Numbered from the stretch's first letter, positions 29,501 to 41,135 are shown. The stretch is DNA of 64,000 bases from Bordetella sp. LUAb4 (GCF_021325795.1 NZ_JAHPZX010000002.1:248001-312000); one strand, 5' to 3'. A program made the numbers and translations. Notes: a model not told the origin generated them from the letters alone.

Positions 29501-31320
29501 AAGCGGCCGGCCTGGGGACGACGGCCGACTACGAGGAAATTCAGGCAGGGGCCGACGCGGGCTTGGTGGACGATGGCGACGATGAAATCGCAGATGGCGA
29601 TGACAGCGGCCGCGACGATGACGCGTCCGGGGGCGATGGTGGCGACGGTGGGGCTAATGGTGATTGGCGGCCCTGGTTGCGCGGGCTGGCGCGGTCCGGG
29701 CGCGCCACGCAACTGACGCTGCCGGATGGAACACGCTTGTGGACGGCGCTGGAACGCCTGCCTTGCCTGCGGGCAGTCTATCCCACCGCGGGCTGCGAGC
29801 CGCCCCTGAGACAGCCTCTGAATCAACCCTTGAATCAGCCCCTGGATCAGTCCCTGGACCAGTCCCTGGACCAGCCTCTGAACCAGCCTCAAACCGCCGC
29901 CACCGAAACCTGGCAAAGCGAAGACGCCATCGTCGAGCTATTGCGCGCGCGCCTGTCCGGCAGCGGCCCGCGCACGCTGGCACAGATCGTCACGCCGCTG
30001 GCGCTGCCACCGGCGGCAGGCGCCACCGCACTGGCACGGCTGGAACAGGAAGGCGTGGTGCTGCGCGGCCGCTACACCCCGGGCACCACGCAGGAACAGT
30101 GGTGCGAAAGGCATCTGCTGGCGCGCATCCATCGTCTGACCATCGCCCACCTGCGGCGCGAAATCGAACCGGTGACGCGCCAGGACTTCATGCGCTTTCT
30201 CTGCCACTGGCAAAGGCTGGCCCCCGCCACGCGCGGCCAGGGCGCGGCGGCGCTGAGCGAGGTCCTGGACCTGCTGGAAGGCTATGAAGCCGCGGCCGGC
30301 GCCTGGGAAGCGGACCTGCTGCCGGCCCGCGTGTTGGACTACCAGCCAGCTTGGCTGGACGATCTGACGCGCGCCGGCCGCCTGGCCTGGCTGCGTATGC
30401 CGGCACCGGGCCGTAGCGCCGTTGCGACCGTGCGGGCCACGCCCATCGTGCTGCTGCCCCGGCGTCAGTTGTCAGGCTGGCAAGCGCTAGGCGATCCGGC
30501 GAACCTGGACACGCTATCAGGGCGCGCCCGCGACGTCCACGACGCCTTGCGGACCGAAGGGGCGATGTTCTTCGATGAATTATTGGCCGTCGCCCGCCTG
30601 TTGCCGGTGGAACTGGAAAATGCCCTGGTCGAACTGGTGGCGGCCGGACTGGTCACCGCGGACAGCTACGACGGCCTGCGGGCTTTGCTGCTACCTGCCT
30701 CGCGGCGCGCGCCGTCAGGCGGCGGCAGCAGACGCCGCCGTGGCGCGCCTCCCCCCGGCCTGGATCAAGCAGGCCGCTGGGCCATCGTGCGGCGGGCGCT
30801 GCCGGTGGGCGTCGCGGCAGCAGACAACGGCGTAAGCACCCGTACCCGCACTTCAGTCCAGGATCCCGCGCAACTGGAGCATCTCGTGCATGTCTTGCTG
30901 CGCCGCTATGGCGTGGTGTTCTGGCGCCTGCTGGACCGCGAGGCAAGCTGGCTGCCACCGTGGCGCGACCTGCTGCCGGTACTGCATCGCATGGAAGCCC
31001 GGGGGGAAATCCGCGGCGGACGTTTCGTTGCCGGCCTGGCGGGCGAGCAGTTTGCCCTGCCTGAAGCCATCCCCGTGCTGCGTGGCCTGCGCCGGCAAGA
31101 TGGCGACGGCGCCTGGATCGCCCTATCCGCCGTCGACCCATTGAATCTCTGCGGCACCCTGCTGCCGGGCGAAAAAATTCCCGCCGTGGCCGGCAATCGT
31201 ATTCTGCTGCGCGACGGCCTGCCCATGGCAGCCTGGGTGGCGGGAACGCTGCGGGAGTTGGCGCCGTTGACGGCTGAAGAACGGCAGGCGGCTCAGGCCG
31301 CACTGACAAGGCGCGGCTGA
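26563..31320 (+). CDS. lhr: large ATP-dependent helicase Lhr
   Basis: A 1585-residue superfamily-2 helicase; full-length bacterial Lhr translocates 3'-5' on single-stranded DNA. Motif I is APTGSGKTLTAFL, motif II VDEIHAVAGGKRGSHLALSL, motif III LSATQKPL, and motif VI RVGRAGHQVGG. The winged-helix and Lhr-specific domains follow, and the C-terminal half (to RILLRDGLPMAAWVAG) is the Lhr-CTD. Two or three low-complexity inserts are unusual: EGxHVEG-type repeats (~residues 622-651), an Asp/Gly-rich stretch (~1005-1032) and QPLNQPLDQSLD-type repeats (~1081-1108). The size is close to E. coli Lhr (1538). The ATG at 26563 was chosen by family fit. Confidence 0.93.
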   Translation: MTSPAVQVDVLDALFHPAVAAWFHRSYDSPTPAQQQAWPLIHAGRPTLVAAPTGSGKTLTAFLAAIDELVRMGLAADGELPDTTLVLYVSPLKALSNDIRVNLQAPLAGIAEELAARGLPVPAIRSAVRTGDTSQKERQAMRRQPPHILVTTPESLYVLLGSASGRAMLNGVRSVIVDEIHAVAGGKRGSHLALSLARLDALNAQPPVRIGLSATQKPLQAVARFLAGRNADGTAADCAIVDIGHGRARDLALEIPPVPLEAVMANDVWERVYDRMAELAAAHRTTLVFVNTRRMAERAARHLAERLGDAAVAAHHGSLAKETRLDTEQRLKQGALKVLVATASLELGIDIGEVELVCQVGSPRAIAAFLQRVGRAGHQVGGISKGRLFPTSRDDLIECAALLDSVRRGELDTLHIPHAPLDVLAQQVVAEVSNQEWSEDELYALLRRAEPYADLPRARYDAVLRMLASGYTGRNGVRGAYLHRDTVSGTVRGRRGSQLTAVTSGGTIPDNADYAVLLEPQGQHIGTVNEDFAVESLTGDVFQLGNTAYRILRIETGRVRVEDAHGMAPNIPFWLGEAPGRSGELSQAVARLRGNVDAWIKEGRHTGGTGMEAPQAGETQIEGEYLEGKHVEGKHVEGEQVEGKHLEGNPEEGARQDSPQAAPDLQYVIDKLCGTAGIDSNAARQIVEYLARARAALGALPTQDVLILERFFDESGGMQVVLHAPFGSRINRAWGLALRKRFCRTFNFELQAAATEDAIVLSLSVSHSFPLEDVWQYLHTATARDVLVQALLDAPLFNARWRWNATTSLAIPRYSAGRKLAPQLLRMRSEDLLTAVFPDQAACLENIVGERELPDHPLVEQTLDDCLNEAMDSAGWLDVLHRIERGEITLLSRDLPAPSPLAMEILNANPYAFLDDAPLEERRTRAVQSRRWSDPASNDDLGALDPAAIADVAAQAWPQARNADEVHEALMTLGCITADEAAGLGTTADYEEIQAGADAGLVDDGDDEIADGDDSGRDDDASGGDGGDGGANGDWRPWLRGLARSGRATQLTLPDGTRLWTALERLPCLRAVYPTAGCEPPLRQPLNQPLNQPLDQSLDQSLDQPLNQPQTAATETWQSEDAIVELLRARLSGSGPRTLAQIVTPLALPPAAGATALARLEQEGVVLRGRYTPGTTQEQWCERHLLARIHRLTIAHLRREIEPVTRQDFMRFLCHWQRLAPATRGQGAAALSEVLDLLEGYEAAAGAWEADLLPARVLDYQPAWLDDLTRAGRLAWLRMPAPGRSAVATVRATPIVLLPRRQLSGWQALGDPANLDTLSGRARDVHDALRTEGAMFFDELLAVARLLPVELENALVELVAAGLVTADSYDGLRALLLPASRRAPSGGGSRRRRGAPPPGLDQAGRWAIVRRALPVGVAAADNGVSTRTRTSVQDPAQLEHLVHVLLRRYGVVFWRLLDREASWLPPWRDLLPVLHRMEARGEIRGGRFVAGLAGEQFALPEAIPVLRGLRRQDGDGAWIALSAVDPLNLCGTLLPGEKIPAVAGNRILLRDGLPMAAWVAGTLRELAPLTAEERQAAQAALTRRG
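28426..28515. repeat. tandem 15-bp repeat within lhr
   Basis: Six 15-bp units of the type GAAGGTAAGCATGTA, two of them identical, encoding EGKHV-like pentapeptides. The block forms a charged linker between helicase domains and is likely strain-variable. Confidence 0.92.
29803..29886. repeat. tandem 12-bp repeat within lhr
   Basis: Seven 12-bp units of the type CCCCTGGATCAG, with two identical TCCCTGGACCAG copies, encoding PLNQ/PLDQ/SLDQ tetrapeptides. It is a second low-complexity linker in the same gene, in frame. Confidence 0.92.
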
Positions 31321-31350
31321 CCCTGATGGCTGAGGGGTGGCTGAGGGGTA

Positions 31351-31367
31351 GTTGACATGGTGTCAAC
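31351..31367. promoter_or_regulatory. perfect palindrome, possible operator
   Basis: GTTGACATGGTGTCAAC: two 7-bp arms with a 3-bp spacer. It contains a consensus -35 hexamer TTGACA on both strands, but no good -10 lies at the right distance on either. It is 31 bp past the lhr stop. The regulator is unknown. Confidence 0.4.
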
Positions 31368-31625
31368 CAGACGTTGATGGCATTTCCCTTGATGCGGAAA
31401 AAACAGCAATCACCGCTTGACAAACTCGGGACGCCAAATCCGAGAGCAAATCCGGGCAGATCCGGCGCGATTTATCCAGCCCATTGATTTAAAAGGGCTT
31501 TTAAAATTTTCCCAAAACCTATCCCTAGACTTGTCCACAGAAGATGTTGATAAGTCCTGCCCTCAAAAAGCGGTGCCTGCCCCCTTTTATTCCTCGAATC
31601 GGCGATCCGGTGGCGCAATTTTATG

Positions 31626-31641
31626 CTGTATATTTATCCAG
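31626..31641. promoter_or_regulatory. LexA (SOS) box upstream of the mutagenesis cassette
   Basis: CTGTATATTTATCCAG matches the proteobacterial LexA consensus CTGT-N8-ACAG at all but one fixed position (CCAG for ACAG) with an AT-rich centre. It overlaps a TATATT that could serve as a -10. It lies 140 bp upstream of the imuA start, and known imuA-imuB-dnaE2 cassettes are LexA-controlled, so SOS regulation is likely. Confidence 0.75.
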
Positions 31642-31780
31642 TGCATTCTTTTTTACACCGTTCTTTTTGTCGTCCTTCCTGCCGTTCTTTCCTTGCCGTC
31701 CTGTCCAAACACCACAGCACAACAGTCCGATCTCCCGCCCCCTATTTAGTTCCCTATCCAGTCCCGGCAACCCTGTTCTC

Positions 31781-32506
31781 ATGTCCTCCCCTGTCACCCT
31801 TGCCCCCGAGCGCATCCACCCCGCCCTATGGCGTGGGACGCAACTCGCGCGCGGCACCCGGGCGACGATACGGACAGGCCACCCTCAACTGACACGTGAA
31901 CTGCCCGACGGCGGCTGGCCTACCGGCGCCCTGACCGAACTCTTGCTGGCGCGCCCGGGCATCGGCGAGCTTCGTTTGCTGCAACCCGCCCTGGCCGCCC
32001 TGCCGGCGGACGGCCCGATCGCCCTGGTGCAGCCCCCCTGCGTCCCGCATATCGCGGCCTGGAGCGGTGCCGGCCTGGACCCTGAACGCTTGTGGTGGAT
32101 AGACCCCGCACGCGAAGCCGACGCCCTGTGGGCCGCCGAGCAGATCCTGAAAAACGGCAGTTGCGCCGCGCTGCTGTGCTGGCTGCCACGGGTCCGTACC
32201 GCCAACCTGCGCCGCCTGCATCTGGCCGCCCAGGCCAGCGGCACGCTGCTGTTCGCCCTGCGGCCGGCGCGCGACGCCAGCCAGGCTTCGCCGGCACCCT
32301 TGCGGCTGGAACTGCGTACCGTCAGCGGCGGCCTGGCCATCAATCTGCTCAAACGGCGTGGACCCGTTTGCGCCCAACCCTTGTTCATCGCGCTGGACAC
32401 CGCCCTGGTGCCGCGCCTCCTGCCTACGCATGCCCATTCCGCTCTGGATCGCCGTATCCCTGCCCAGGCTGGCGCTGGACGCACTGCGTCCGCCCTGGCC
32501 ACTTGA
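31781..32506 (+). CDS. imuA: ImuA, translesion mutagenesis cassette protein
   Basis: A 241-residue RecA/SulA-like protein that works with ImuB and DnaE2 in damage-induced mutagenesis. The family opening HPALWRGTQLARG is followed by LPDGGWPTGALTELLLARPGIGELRLL and the middle block PERLWWIDPAREADALWAAEQILKNG in outline. The ATG at 31781 has no clear ribosome site and may be leader-dependent. It overlaps imuB by 77 bp, in another frame, so the two are translationally linked. Confidence 0.93.
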   Translation: MSSPVTLAPERIHPALWRGTQLARGTRATIRTGHPQLTRELPDGGWPTGALTELLLARPGIGELRLLQPALAALPADGPIALVQPPCVPHIAAWSGAGLDPERLWWIDPAREADALWAAEQILKNGSCAALLCWLPRVRTANLRRLHLAAQASGTLLFALRPARDASQASPAPLRLELRTVSGGLAINLLKRRGPVCAQPLFIALDTALVPRLLPTHAHSALDRRIPAQAGAGRTASALAT

Positions 32507-33893
32507 AAGCACGGCTTGCGCGGTCATGCAGCAGGATCGCGTCCTGGCCCTGACGAGCACCGCCGCCGACCTTGGCATCCAGCCAGGCCTGCGGCGGGGT
32601 GGTGTCACGGCCATCGCCCCGCAGGTCATCATGCTGGAACGCGACGTCGCCGCCGAGGACGACGCACGCCAGGCCACCGCTCTGGCATTGCTGCAATACA
32701 CGCCCGAAGTCACGCTGGCCAGCGCCGATACCGTCCTGCTGAATGTGGGCGCCAGCCTGCGCGCTTTCGGCGGACCGCGTCGGCTGCTGCGCCGCGCCCG
32801 CGCCACGGTCGCCAGCCAGGAATTGCTTGCCGTGTTGGCGATGGCGCCCACCGCGGCCGGCGCCTGGCTGCTGGCGCAAGGCCAGGCACGCCGGCGCCGG
32901 GTCATTCGCCTGGCGGCGCTGACGCGGCGGCTCGATGCCCTGCCCTGCGGCTTGCTGCCGCAAGCCCAGCCTTATCAGGACTGGCTGCGCGGCATCGGCT
33001 GCCCCACGCTGCGGCACTTGCGCGCCCTGCCGCGCGCCGGCCTGCAACGGCGCTGCGGACCGGAACTCATGCTGGCCTTGGATCGCGCCTATGGCCGGGC
33101 GCCCCAGGCGCACGCCTGGCTGGCGGCGCCGCCCAGTTTCCGGCGCCGCCATGAGCTGATCGAACGCATAGAACACACCGACGCCGTGCTGGCGGTGACC
33201 ACGCGCCTGCTGGAGCCGCTGTGTGGCTGGCTGGCCGCGCATCAATTGGCCGTCCCCCGCCTGCGGCTGGAACTGGAACACGAGCGCGGCCGCCACGCCC
33301 GGCCTCCCACGCCCCTGGACGTGGCCTTGGCCGAACCCGCCTGGCAGGCCGGCCATCTGCAGGCCTTGCTGCGCGAGCGCCTGGGCCGCCTGACATTGGA
33401 AGCTCCCGTCATCGCGGTGGTGCTGGACGCACCCGACACCGTGGCGCGGCCGGGCAGCAATACCACCCTGTTCCCCGATCCTTCGCAACAGGCCGGCGAC
33501 CAGGCGCGCCTGCTGGACCTGCTGGCCGCGCGGCTCGGCCGCGAACGCGTGCGCGTGCCTTGTCCAGCCGCCGATCATCGCCCCGAGGCCGCCAACCGCT
33601 GGCGCCAGGCGCACGATGCGGCACCGGCCGCCACGCCCGTCCTGGCGCTGGATCGTCCCTATTGGCTGCTCGATCCGCCGCAAGCCCTGCGGGTGCGCGA
33701 TCAACGACCTGTTCATGGCTCGCCCCTGACGCTGGTGCGCGGCCCGGAACGGATCGAAAGCGGCTGGTGGGATGAAGGCCTGGCCTTGCGCGATTACTTC
33801 GTCGCCGAAGACGCCGAGGGCGCGCGCTACTGGATCTATCGCGAACGCGATGAGCAGGACGGCCGCTGGTTCCTGCACGGCCTGTTCGGCTGA
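32430..33893 (+). CDS. imuB: ImuB, catalytically inactive Y-family polymerase homologue
   Basis: A 487-residue protein of the DinB/UmuC superfamily that acts as the hub between the beta clamp and DnaE2. The family start LWIAVSLPRLALDALRP lacks the Asp pair of true Y-family polymerases. YTPEVTLASADTVLLNVGASLRAFGGP and the C-terminal VRGPERIESGWWDEGLALRDYFVA are typical. The protein ends with FLHGLFG as its relatives do. ATG 32430 lies inside imuA and is the family start; an earlier in-frame start at 32358 gives no similarity. Confidence 0.93.
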   Translation: MPIPLWIAVSLPRLALDALRPPWPLESTACAVMQQDRVLALTSTAADLGIQPGLRRGGVTAIAPQVIMLERDVAAEDDARQATALALLQYTPEVTLASADTVLLNVGASLRAFGGPRRLLRRARATVASQELLAVLAMAPTAAGAWLLAQGQARRRRVIRLAALTRRLDALPCGLLPQAQPYQDWLRGIGCPTLRHLRALPRAGLQRRCGPELMLALDRAYGRAPQAHAWLAAPPSFRRRHELIERIEHTDAVLAVTTRLLEPLCGWLAAHQLAVPRLRLELEHERGRHARPPTPLDVALAEPAWQAGHLQALLRERLGRLTLEAPVIAVVLDAPDTVARPGSNTTLFPDPSQQAGDQARLLDLLAARLGRERVRVPCPAADHRPEAANRWRQAHDAAPAATPVLALDRPYWLLDPPQALRVRDQRPVHGSPLTLVRGPERIESGWWDEGLALRDYFVAEDAEGARYWIYRERDEQDGRWFLHGLFG

Positions 33894-33974
33894 GTCCGAG
33901 ACCTGGGACTGCCATCAGTACCGACAACGACAACGACAGCCGCACAGCGCACCCTGCCCCTCGAGTGATCCATC

Positions 33975-37268
<3,294 letters not shown>

Positions 37269-37439
37269 TGGGCATGCCACAGCTTTTTCCCTACCCTGCC
37301 GGTTAAGCAGCCTGCTCGGCCCAACGCTGAGCATGACGCACCGCGGGGGCATACCGCTTGCTGAATCACTGTCGATCACGCGGAATTCGCCGCGTGCATC
37401 AGCCGTCACCTCGGCGGCCCTATCAAGCACAGGAGTCCG

Positions 37440-37658
37440 ATGATGAGCCAGCAATCGAATCAGCAAGGCCAAAAGCAGCAGGATCAACAAGGCCAGGCCG
37501 GTCAGCAGCAGAATCAGGATCAACAGCGCTCGCAGCAGCAACAGCAGCAGAACCGTCCGGGCCAGCAACAGCAGCCTGGTCAGAAGCCGTCCGGCGGTCA
37601 AGGCCAGGGGTCGCATGGCAGCAGCGACCAAAACAAAAACATGCAAAAGCAGCGCTGA
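37440..37658 (+). CDS. Gln-rich small protein, unknown function
   Basis: A 72-residue protein made mostly of Gln, Gly, Ser and Asn (for example RSQQQQQQNRPGQQQQ), with no hydrophobic segment and no signal. It should be disordered. The start is supported by AGGAG five bases upstream, and two consecutive ATGs offer alternative starts. It stands alone between dnaE2 and the DadA-type gene. No family was recognised; the supporting evidence is the ribosome site and the lack of any longer gene in the region. Confidence 0.55.
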   Translation: MMSQQSNQQGQKQQDQQGQAGQQQNQDQQRSQQQQQQNRPGQQQQPGQKPSGGQGQGSHGSSDQNKNMQKQR

Positions 37659-37851
37659 TCGGTATGACGCAACGCACAACGAGCAGGCATGGCTGACCAA
37701 GTGCCAGCCCTCATAGTGCAAACGGCTCTGTAGAGCCACCCGCCGGCGGCGGTGCTTCCCGGTTCGAAACGAACTGAAGGCCCGCCTTGAAACAAGCCGG
37801 CGGACGCACCCCGGTCATGGTCTCCTCCGCAAAGGCCGTGGCCGGGGTGTC

Positions 37852-39099
37852 TTATTTCGGCAAAAAGGGCGTGGCATCGATAGGCGTGGCCACGCCCGCC
37901 AGCTGCGCTGTCAACAAGGCCGCGCTGCCGCAAGCCAGGGTGAAACCCAAGGCCCCCTGCCCCACGTTCAGCCATAGATTCTGTGCCGACCGGCTGGGCC
38001 CGATGATGGGCTTGCTGCCCGGCGTGGCGGGCCGCAGGCCGGCCCAGGCCACTGCGGCATCCAGATCCAGCTTGGGGAAAATCTCCGCCACCTGATGTTT
38101 AAGCAAGGCGATGCGTTGCGGATCGATGGCGGCATCGGCGCTACCGATGTCCACCATGGCGGCGATGCGCAGCGTCTTGCCCATCCGTGCATAAACGATG
38201 CGCCGCTCGTAGTCGGTCACGCTGATGGCCGGGCCTTCATCCTCGTGCGCCAGCGGCACGCTCAGGCTATAGCCCTTGAGCGGATACAAAGGCAGGTCTT
38301 CGCCCAGCGGGCCAAGCAAAGTCCGGCTGCCCAGGCCCGACGCCACCACGAAAGCTTCGGCCTGGATGTCGCCCTTATCGCTATCGGCGGCGGTAATGAC
38401 AGCGCCGCGCCGGCGCAATCCACGAACGTTCGTGCTCATGCGCAGCGCCACGTTGGGCAGCGTCTTCAACTTATCGAACAGCCCCTCGGTGAACAGGCGG
38501 CAGTCGCCGCTCTCTTCGCTGGGGGTGTAGATGGCACCCGCCAGCTTTCCGCGCATGCCGTTCAAGGCGGGCTCCAGCGCCAGGGTTTCCTCGGCCGACA
38601 GGATCGATTGATCCGCCCCGTGCGCGGCCTGGTAGGCCACCAGCCGCCGCGCCTTCTCCAGCAGCTCCGCGTCGCGGTACGCGATCAGCTTGCCGTTGCG
38701 CACATGGCCGAACTCGATCGGCTCCTGCGCCAGCAGGCCGTGCATGGCGTCGCGGCTCAGATACGACAGGGTCGAGAGCTCAGCCGTGGACGTGCGCGCG
38801 ACCGACGCGCGGCAGGCCAGCACGAAATCCAGGCACCAGCGCCACTGATGCGGGTCCAGGCGCGGACGGAATCGCAAGGGCGAATCGGCTCGCAACAGCC
38901 AGCTGGGCACATTGGGCAGCACGCCAGGCCCCGCCAACGGCGCCACATAGCTGTAGCTCAGCTGCCCGCCATTGGCGAAACTGGAAACCTCGGCGGGCCG
39001 TTCCCGTGAGTCCACCAGCGTCACGTCGAAACCCTGGCGAGCCAGGAAATAAGCGGAGGTCACGCCGACCACGCCGGCACCGATCACGCATACACGCAT
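37852..39099 (-). CDS. dadA: DadA-type D-amino-acid dehydrogenase
   Basis: A 415-residue FAD enzyme that oxidatively deaminates D-amino acids and passes electrons to the membrane. The FAD fold starts at once with MRVCVIGAGVVGVTSAYFL. SFANGGQLSYSYVAPLAGPGV matches the DadA pattern, as do LYPLKGYSLSVPLA, TPSEESGDCRLFTEGL and the C-terminal LNVGQGALGFTLACGSA. The ATG at 39099 follows AGGA. It is divergent from a LysR gene across a 268-bp gap with a tandem repeat. Downstream, an imperfect inverted repeat (CACCCCGG/CCGGGGTG, 37807-37849) may end transcription. Confidence 0.92.
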   Translation of the reverse strand: MRVCVIGAGVVGVTSAYFLARQGFDVTLVDSRERPAEVSSFANGGQLSYSYVAPLAGPGVLPNVPSWLLRADSPLRFRPRLDPHQWRWCLDFVLACRASVARTSTAELSTLSYLSRDAMHGLLAQEPIEFGHVRNGKLIAYRDAELLEKARRLVAYQAAHGADQSILSAEETLALEPALNGMRGKLAGAIYTPSEESGDCRLFTEGLFDKLKTLPNVALRMSTNVRGLRRRGAVITAADSDKGDIQAEAFVVASGLGSRTLLGPLGEDLPLYPLKGYSLSVPLAHEDEGPAISVTDYERRIVYARMGKTLRIAAMVDIGSADAAIDPQRIALLKHQVAEIFPKLDLDAAVAWAGLRPATPGSKPIIGPSRSAQNLWLNVGQGALGFTLACGSAALLTAQLAGVATPIDATPFLPK

Positions 39100-39241
39100 G
39101 AAAACATCCTGAAAGATCCATCTGGGGCGATTCTGGACTTTGCACGAGGCGCCCGCAAATGCCAAAGCCGGCAGCGGACATAACCTTTGGATATGGGACC
39201 AAACGCAAAAGCGGTGTTTGCCGACTGTGGTTTCCCGCCCA

Positions 39242-39295
39242 GGCTTTCCCGTTCAGGGTTTCCCGTTCAGGGTTTCCCGTTCAGGGTTTCCCTTA
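39242..39295. repeat. tandem 14-bp repeat in divergent promoter region
   Basis: Almost four units of 14 bp (GGGTTTCCCGTTCA), the second and third identical. It ends ~72 bp upstream of the LysR start and lies in the shared promoter region with dadA. Each unit contains the small palindrome GGGTTTCCC-like core, so the block could bind a regulator repeatedly. Confidence 0.93.
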
Positions 39296-39367
39296 TAGAC
39301 GCCCCATGCGGACCGATTCTGGGTAAGCTGCCGCATAACCTTCAGCTATTGTCTTACGAATCCGCCC

Positions 39368-40255
39368 ATGCGCCTGCGCCACATAGAATTGTTCGAAGCC
39401 ATCCGCGCCACGGGATCGCTCAGCCGCGCCGCCCAGACCCTGCATATCTCTCAACCAGCGGCCAGCAAGATGCTGGCGCATGCCGAGGCGCAGGTCGGCT
39501 TCAAACTGTTCGAACGCATCAAGGGACGGCTGCAGGCCACCCGCGAAGCGGACATCCTGGCGCCGGACATCGCCCGCCTGTCGCGCGACCTCGAAAGCGT
39601 ACGCAAGCTGGCCGCCAATCTCAGGCACCATCCGCAAGGCCATTTGCGCCTGGGCTGCGCGCCCAGCCTGGGCCTGGGCATCGTACCGCGCGCCACCGGG
39701 CTGAGCCGGGCTCGGCAGCCGGACATCACCTTCAGCATTCACACGCATCACACGGGGGAATTGATCGCCGGCCTGCTGGCGCGGGAAATCGACATGGCGG
39801 TGACGTACGAGCCGCCCGCCCACCCGGGCATCGCCCGTATCGACCTGGACCGTTCGGAAATGGTCTATGTCAGCCGCGCGGCCGACCCTGCGCCCATGCC
39901 GCTGGCGGCCGTCGACGGCAGCCGGCTGATTTCCATGGATCCGCAAGATCCGCTGGGCGGGCTGCTGCAGGCCGCCTTGGCCGAGCATGGCACCAGCCTG
40001 GGCACCGCGCTGCGTGTGCATACCCATTACATGGCCTGCGCCATGGTCGAGGCGGGCTGCGGCGATGCGATCGTCGATGCCTACAGCGCCCAAGGAGTGG
40101 CCCGGCCCAGCCTGTCACTGCGCCGGCTGGAGCCCCCGGTGTATTTCCATATCGGCGCCCTGGTCCACGCCGACGACCCGCTGTCCTCGCTGCATCACGG
40201 GTTTCTGGACTGCCTGCGCGAGGCATGCGCGGAAGCGGCCAAATCCTTGCCTTAG
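39368..40255 (+). CDS. LysR-type transcriptional regulator
   Basis: A 295-residue regulator with the helix-turn-helix SLSRAAQTLHISQPAASKML (residues ~17-36). The effector domain begins at HLRLGCAPSLGLGIVP. It is divergent from the DadA-type gene, which it probably controls. The next gene (phosphopantetheinyl transferase) converges on it, 79 bp beyond. Confidence 0.92.
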   Translation: MRLRHIELFEAIRATGSLSRAAQTLHISQPAASKMLAHAEAQVGFKLFERIKGRLQATREADILAPDIARLSRDLESVRKLAANLRHHPQGHLRLGCAPSLGLGIVPRATGLSRARQPDITFSIHTHHTGELIAGLLAREIDMAVTYEPPAHPGIARIDLDRSEMVYVSRAADPAPMPLAAVDGSRLISMDPQDPLGGLLQAALAEHGTSLGTALRVHTHYMACAMVEAGCGDAIVDAYSAQGVARPSLSLRRLEPPVYFHIGALVHADDPLSSLHHGFLDCLREACAEAAKSLP

Positions 40256-40334
40256 GGCGGGGATGATTTCAGATGGCGGGGCTGAGTTGGGCCAGGCTCG
40301 ACCCGCCGGGGTCGGGTCGGGTCGGGTCGATGGC

Positions 40335-41135
40335 TTAGATGCCCGGCGCCGGGTACAAGCTGCGGACCGGCGGCAGGACGCAGTTTCTGGCCACGCGCCA
40401 GGAAGGCTGATTGTCCGACATCGCGGGTTTGACCAGTCCCCCGCCCGGCACGGACCACACGACACTGGCGATCCAGTCCTCGCCTATCGTCCAGCAGCAT
40501 GCGTTCCAGGAACCCGCCGGCGCGCGCAGAGCCCAACCATCAGCCTGGGCACGCAGACCGACTTTGCGCATATCCGCCGGGAAGTCCAGGCCGGCGGCCT
40601 TGATGAATGACTCTTTCAAAGTCCATAGCTGGTAAAAAAAAGTCAGACGATCCGCCTCCGGCAAAGCCTGCAAGTGCGCTTGCTCGGCCGCGTCGCAGCA
40701 CCATTGCGCCAACGCCTCCAGATCTCTTTCCCGCTTGCGCTCCAGGTCAACGCCCAGCCGCCAGCCGGGCGGCCCCTGGGCCACCAACGCATGCCCATCG
40801 CTATGGCTGAGCGACCAGGCCTGCACGGTTGCCGGGCCGGCGGCCTGCCGCGCGTCGAGGACCTCGCCCTCCGCGCTGACCCCGGCCTGCTGCAACGCGG
40901 ACCGACTGACACGCCATTGCAACTCCGCGCGAGGCGTCCGCGGCGCCCCGGCGCGCAGGGCATCGGCGGGCGACAGGTCGCCGGCGGCATAGTCGGCAGC
41001 CGCGGCAGGGCAAGCCCACAACAAGGTAGGGGAACTGGCAGGTTCGGCGAGGACAACAGGAATAGCGCGGATAAATTCGCCTGCGGATGCGGAATTTATG
41101 CCGTCCACCGGAACTGAAATCTTGGTTTCCGACAC
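40335..41135 (-). CDS. 4'-phosphopantetheinyl transferase, pigment-cluster associated
   Basis: A 266-residue enzyme of the Sfp/AcpT type that moves the 4'-phosphopantetheine arm from coenzyme A to an acyl carrier protein. The magnesium site is WRLGVDLERKRERDLEALAQW, and the second signature is YQLWTLKESFIKAAGLDFP. SLSHSDGHALVA holds the conserved His. It is divergent from the aryl-polyene operon across a 159-bp gap, so it most likely activates the two carrier proteins coded there. Confidence 0.92.
   Translation of the reverse strand: MSETKISVPVDGINSASAGEFIRAIPVVLAEPASSPTLLWACPAAAADYAAGDLSPADALRAGAPRTPRAELQWRVSRSALQQAGVSAEGEVLDARQAAGPATVQAWSLSHSDGHALVAQGPPGWRLGVDLERKRERDLEALAQWCCDAAEQAHLQALPEADRLTFFYQLWTLKESFIKAAGLDFPADMRKVGLRAQADGWALRAPAGSWNACCWTIGEDWIASVVWSVPGGGLVKPAMSDNQPSWRVARNCVLPPVRSLYPAPGI

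Larger units (their letters stand above)
31321..31780. other. 460-bp gene-free control region upstream of imuA
   Basis: Between lhr and imuA. It holds a perfect palindrome (31351-31367), an AT-rich 8-bp inverted repeat (TTTAAAAG GG CTTTTAAA, 31488-31505) followed by atttt, and a LexA-like box (31626-31641). The right half is markedly AT-rich compared with the genes. An open frame of the plus strand (31544 on, in phase with imuA) has no family similarity before 31781. Confidence 0.6.

Noticed and set aside
31544-31780. N-terminal extension of ImuA through the AT-rich leader
   Set aside because: The added residues have no similarity to ImuA, and the extension would read through the LexA box.
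37740-37790. GGTTCGAAAC-like T-loop sequence suggesting a tRNA
   Set aside because: Flanking bases do not form a T stem, and no acceptor or anticodon stem can be drawn around it.
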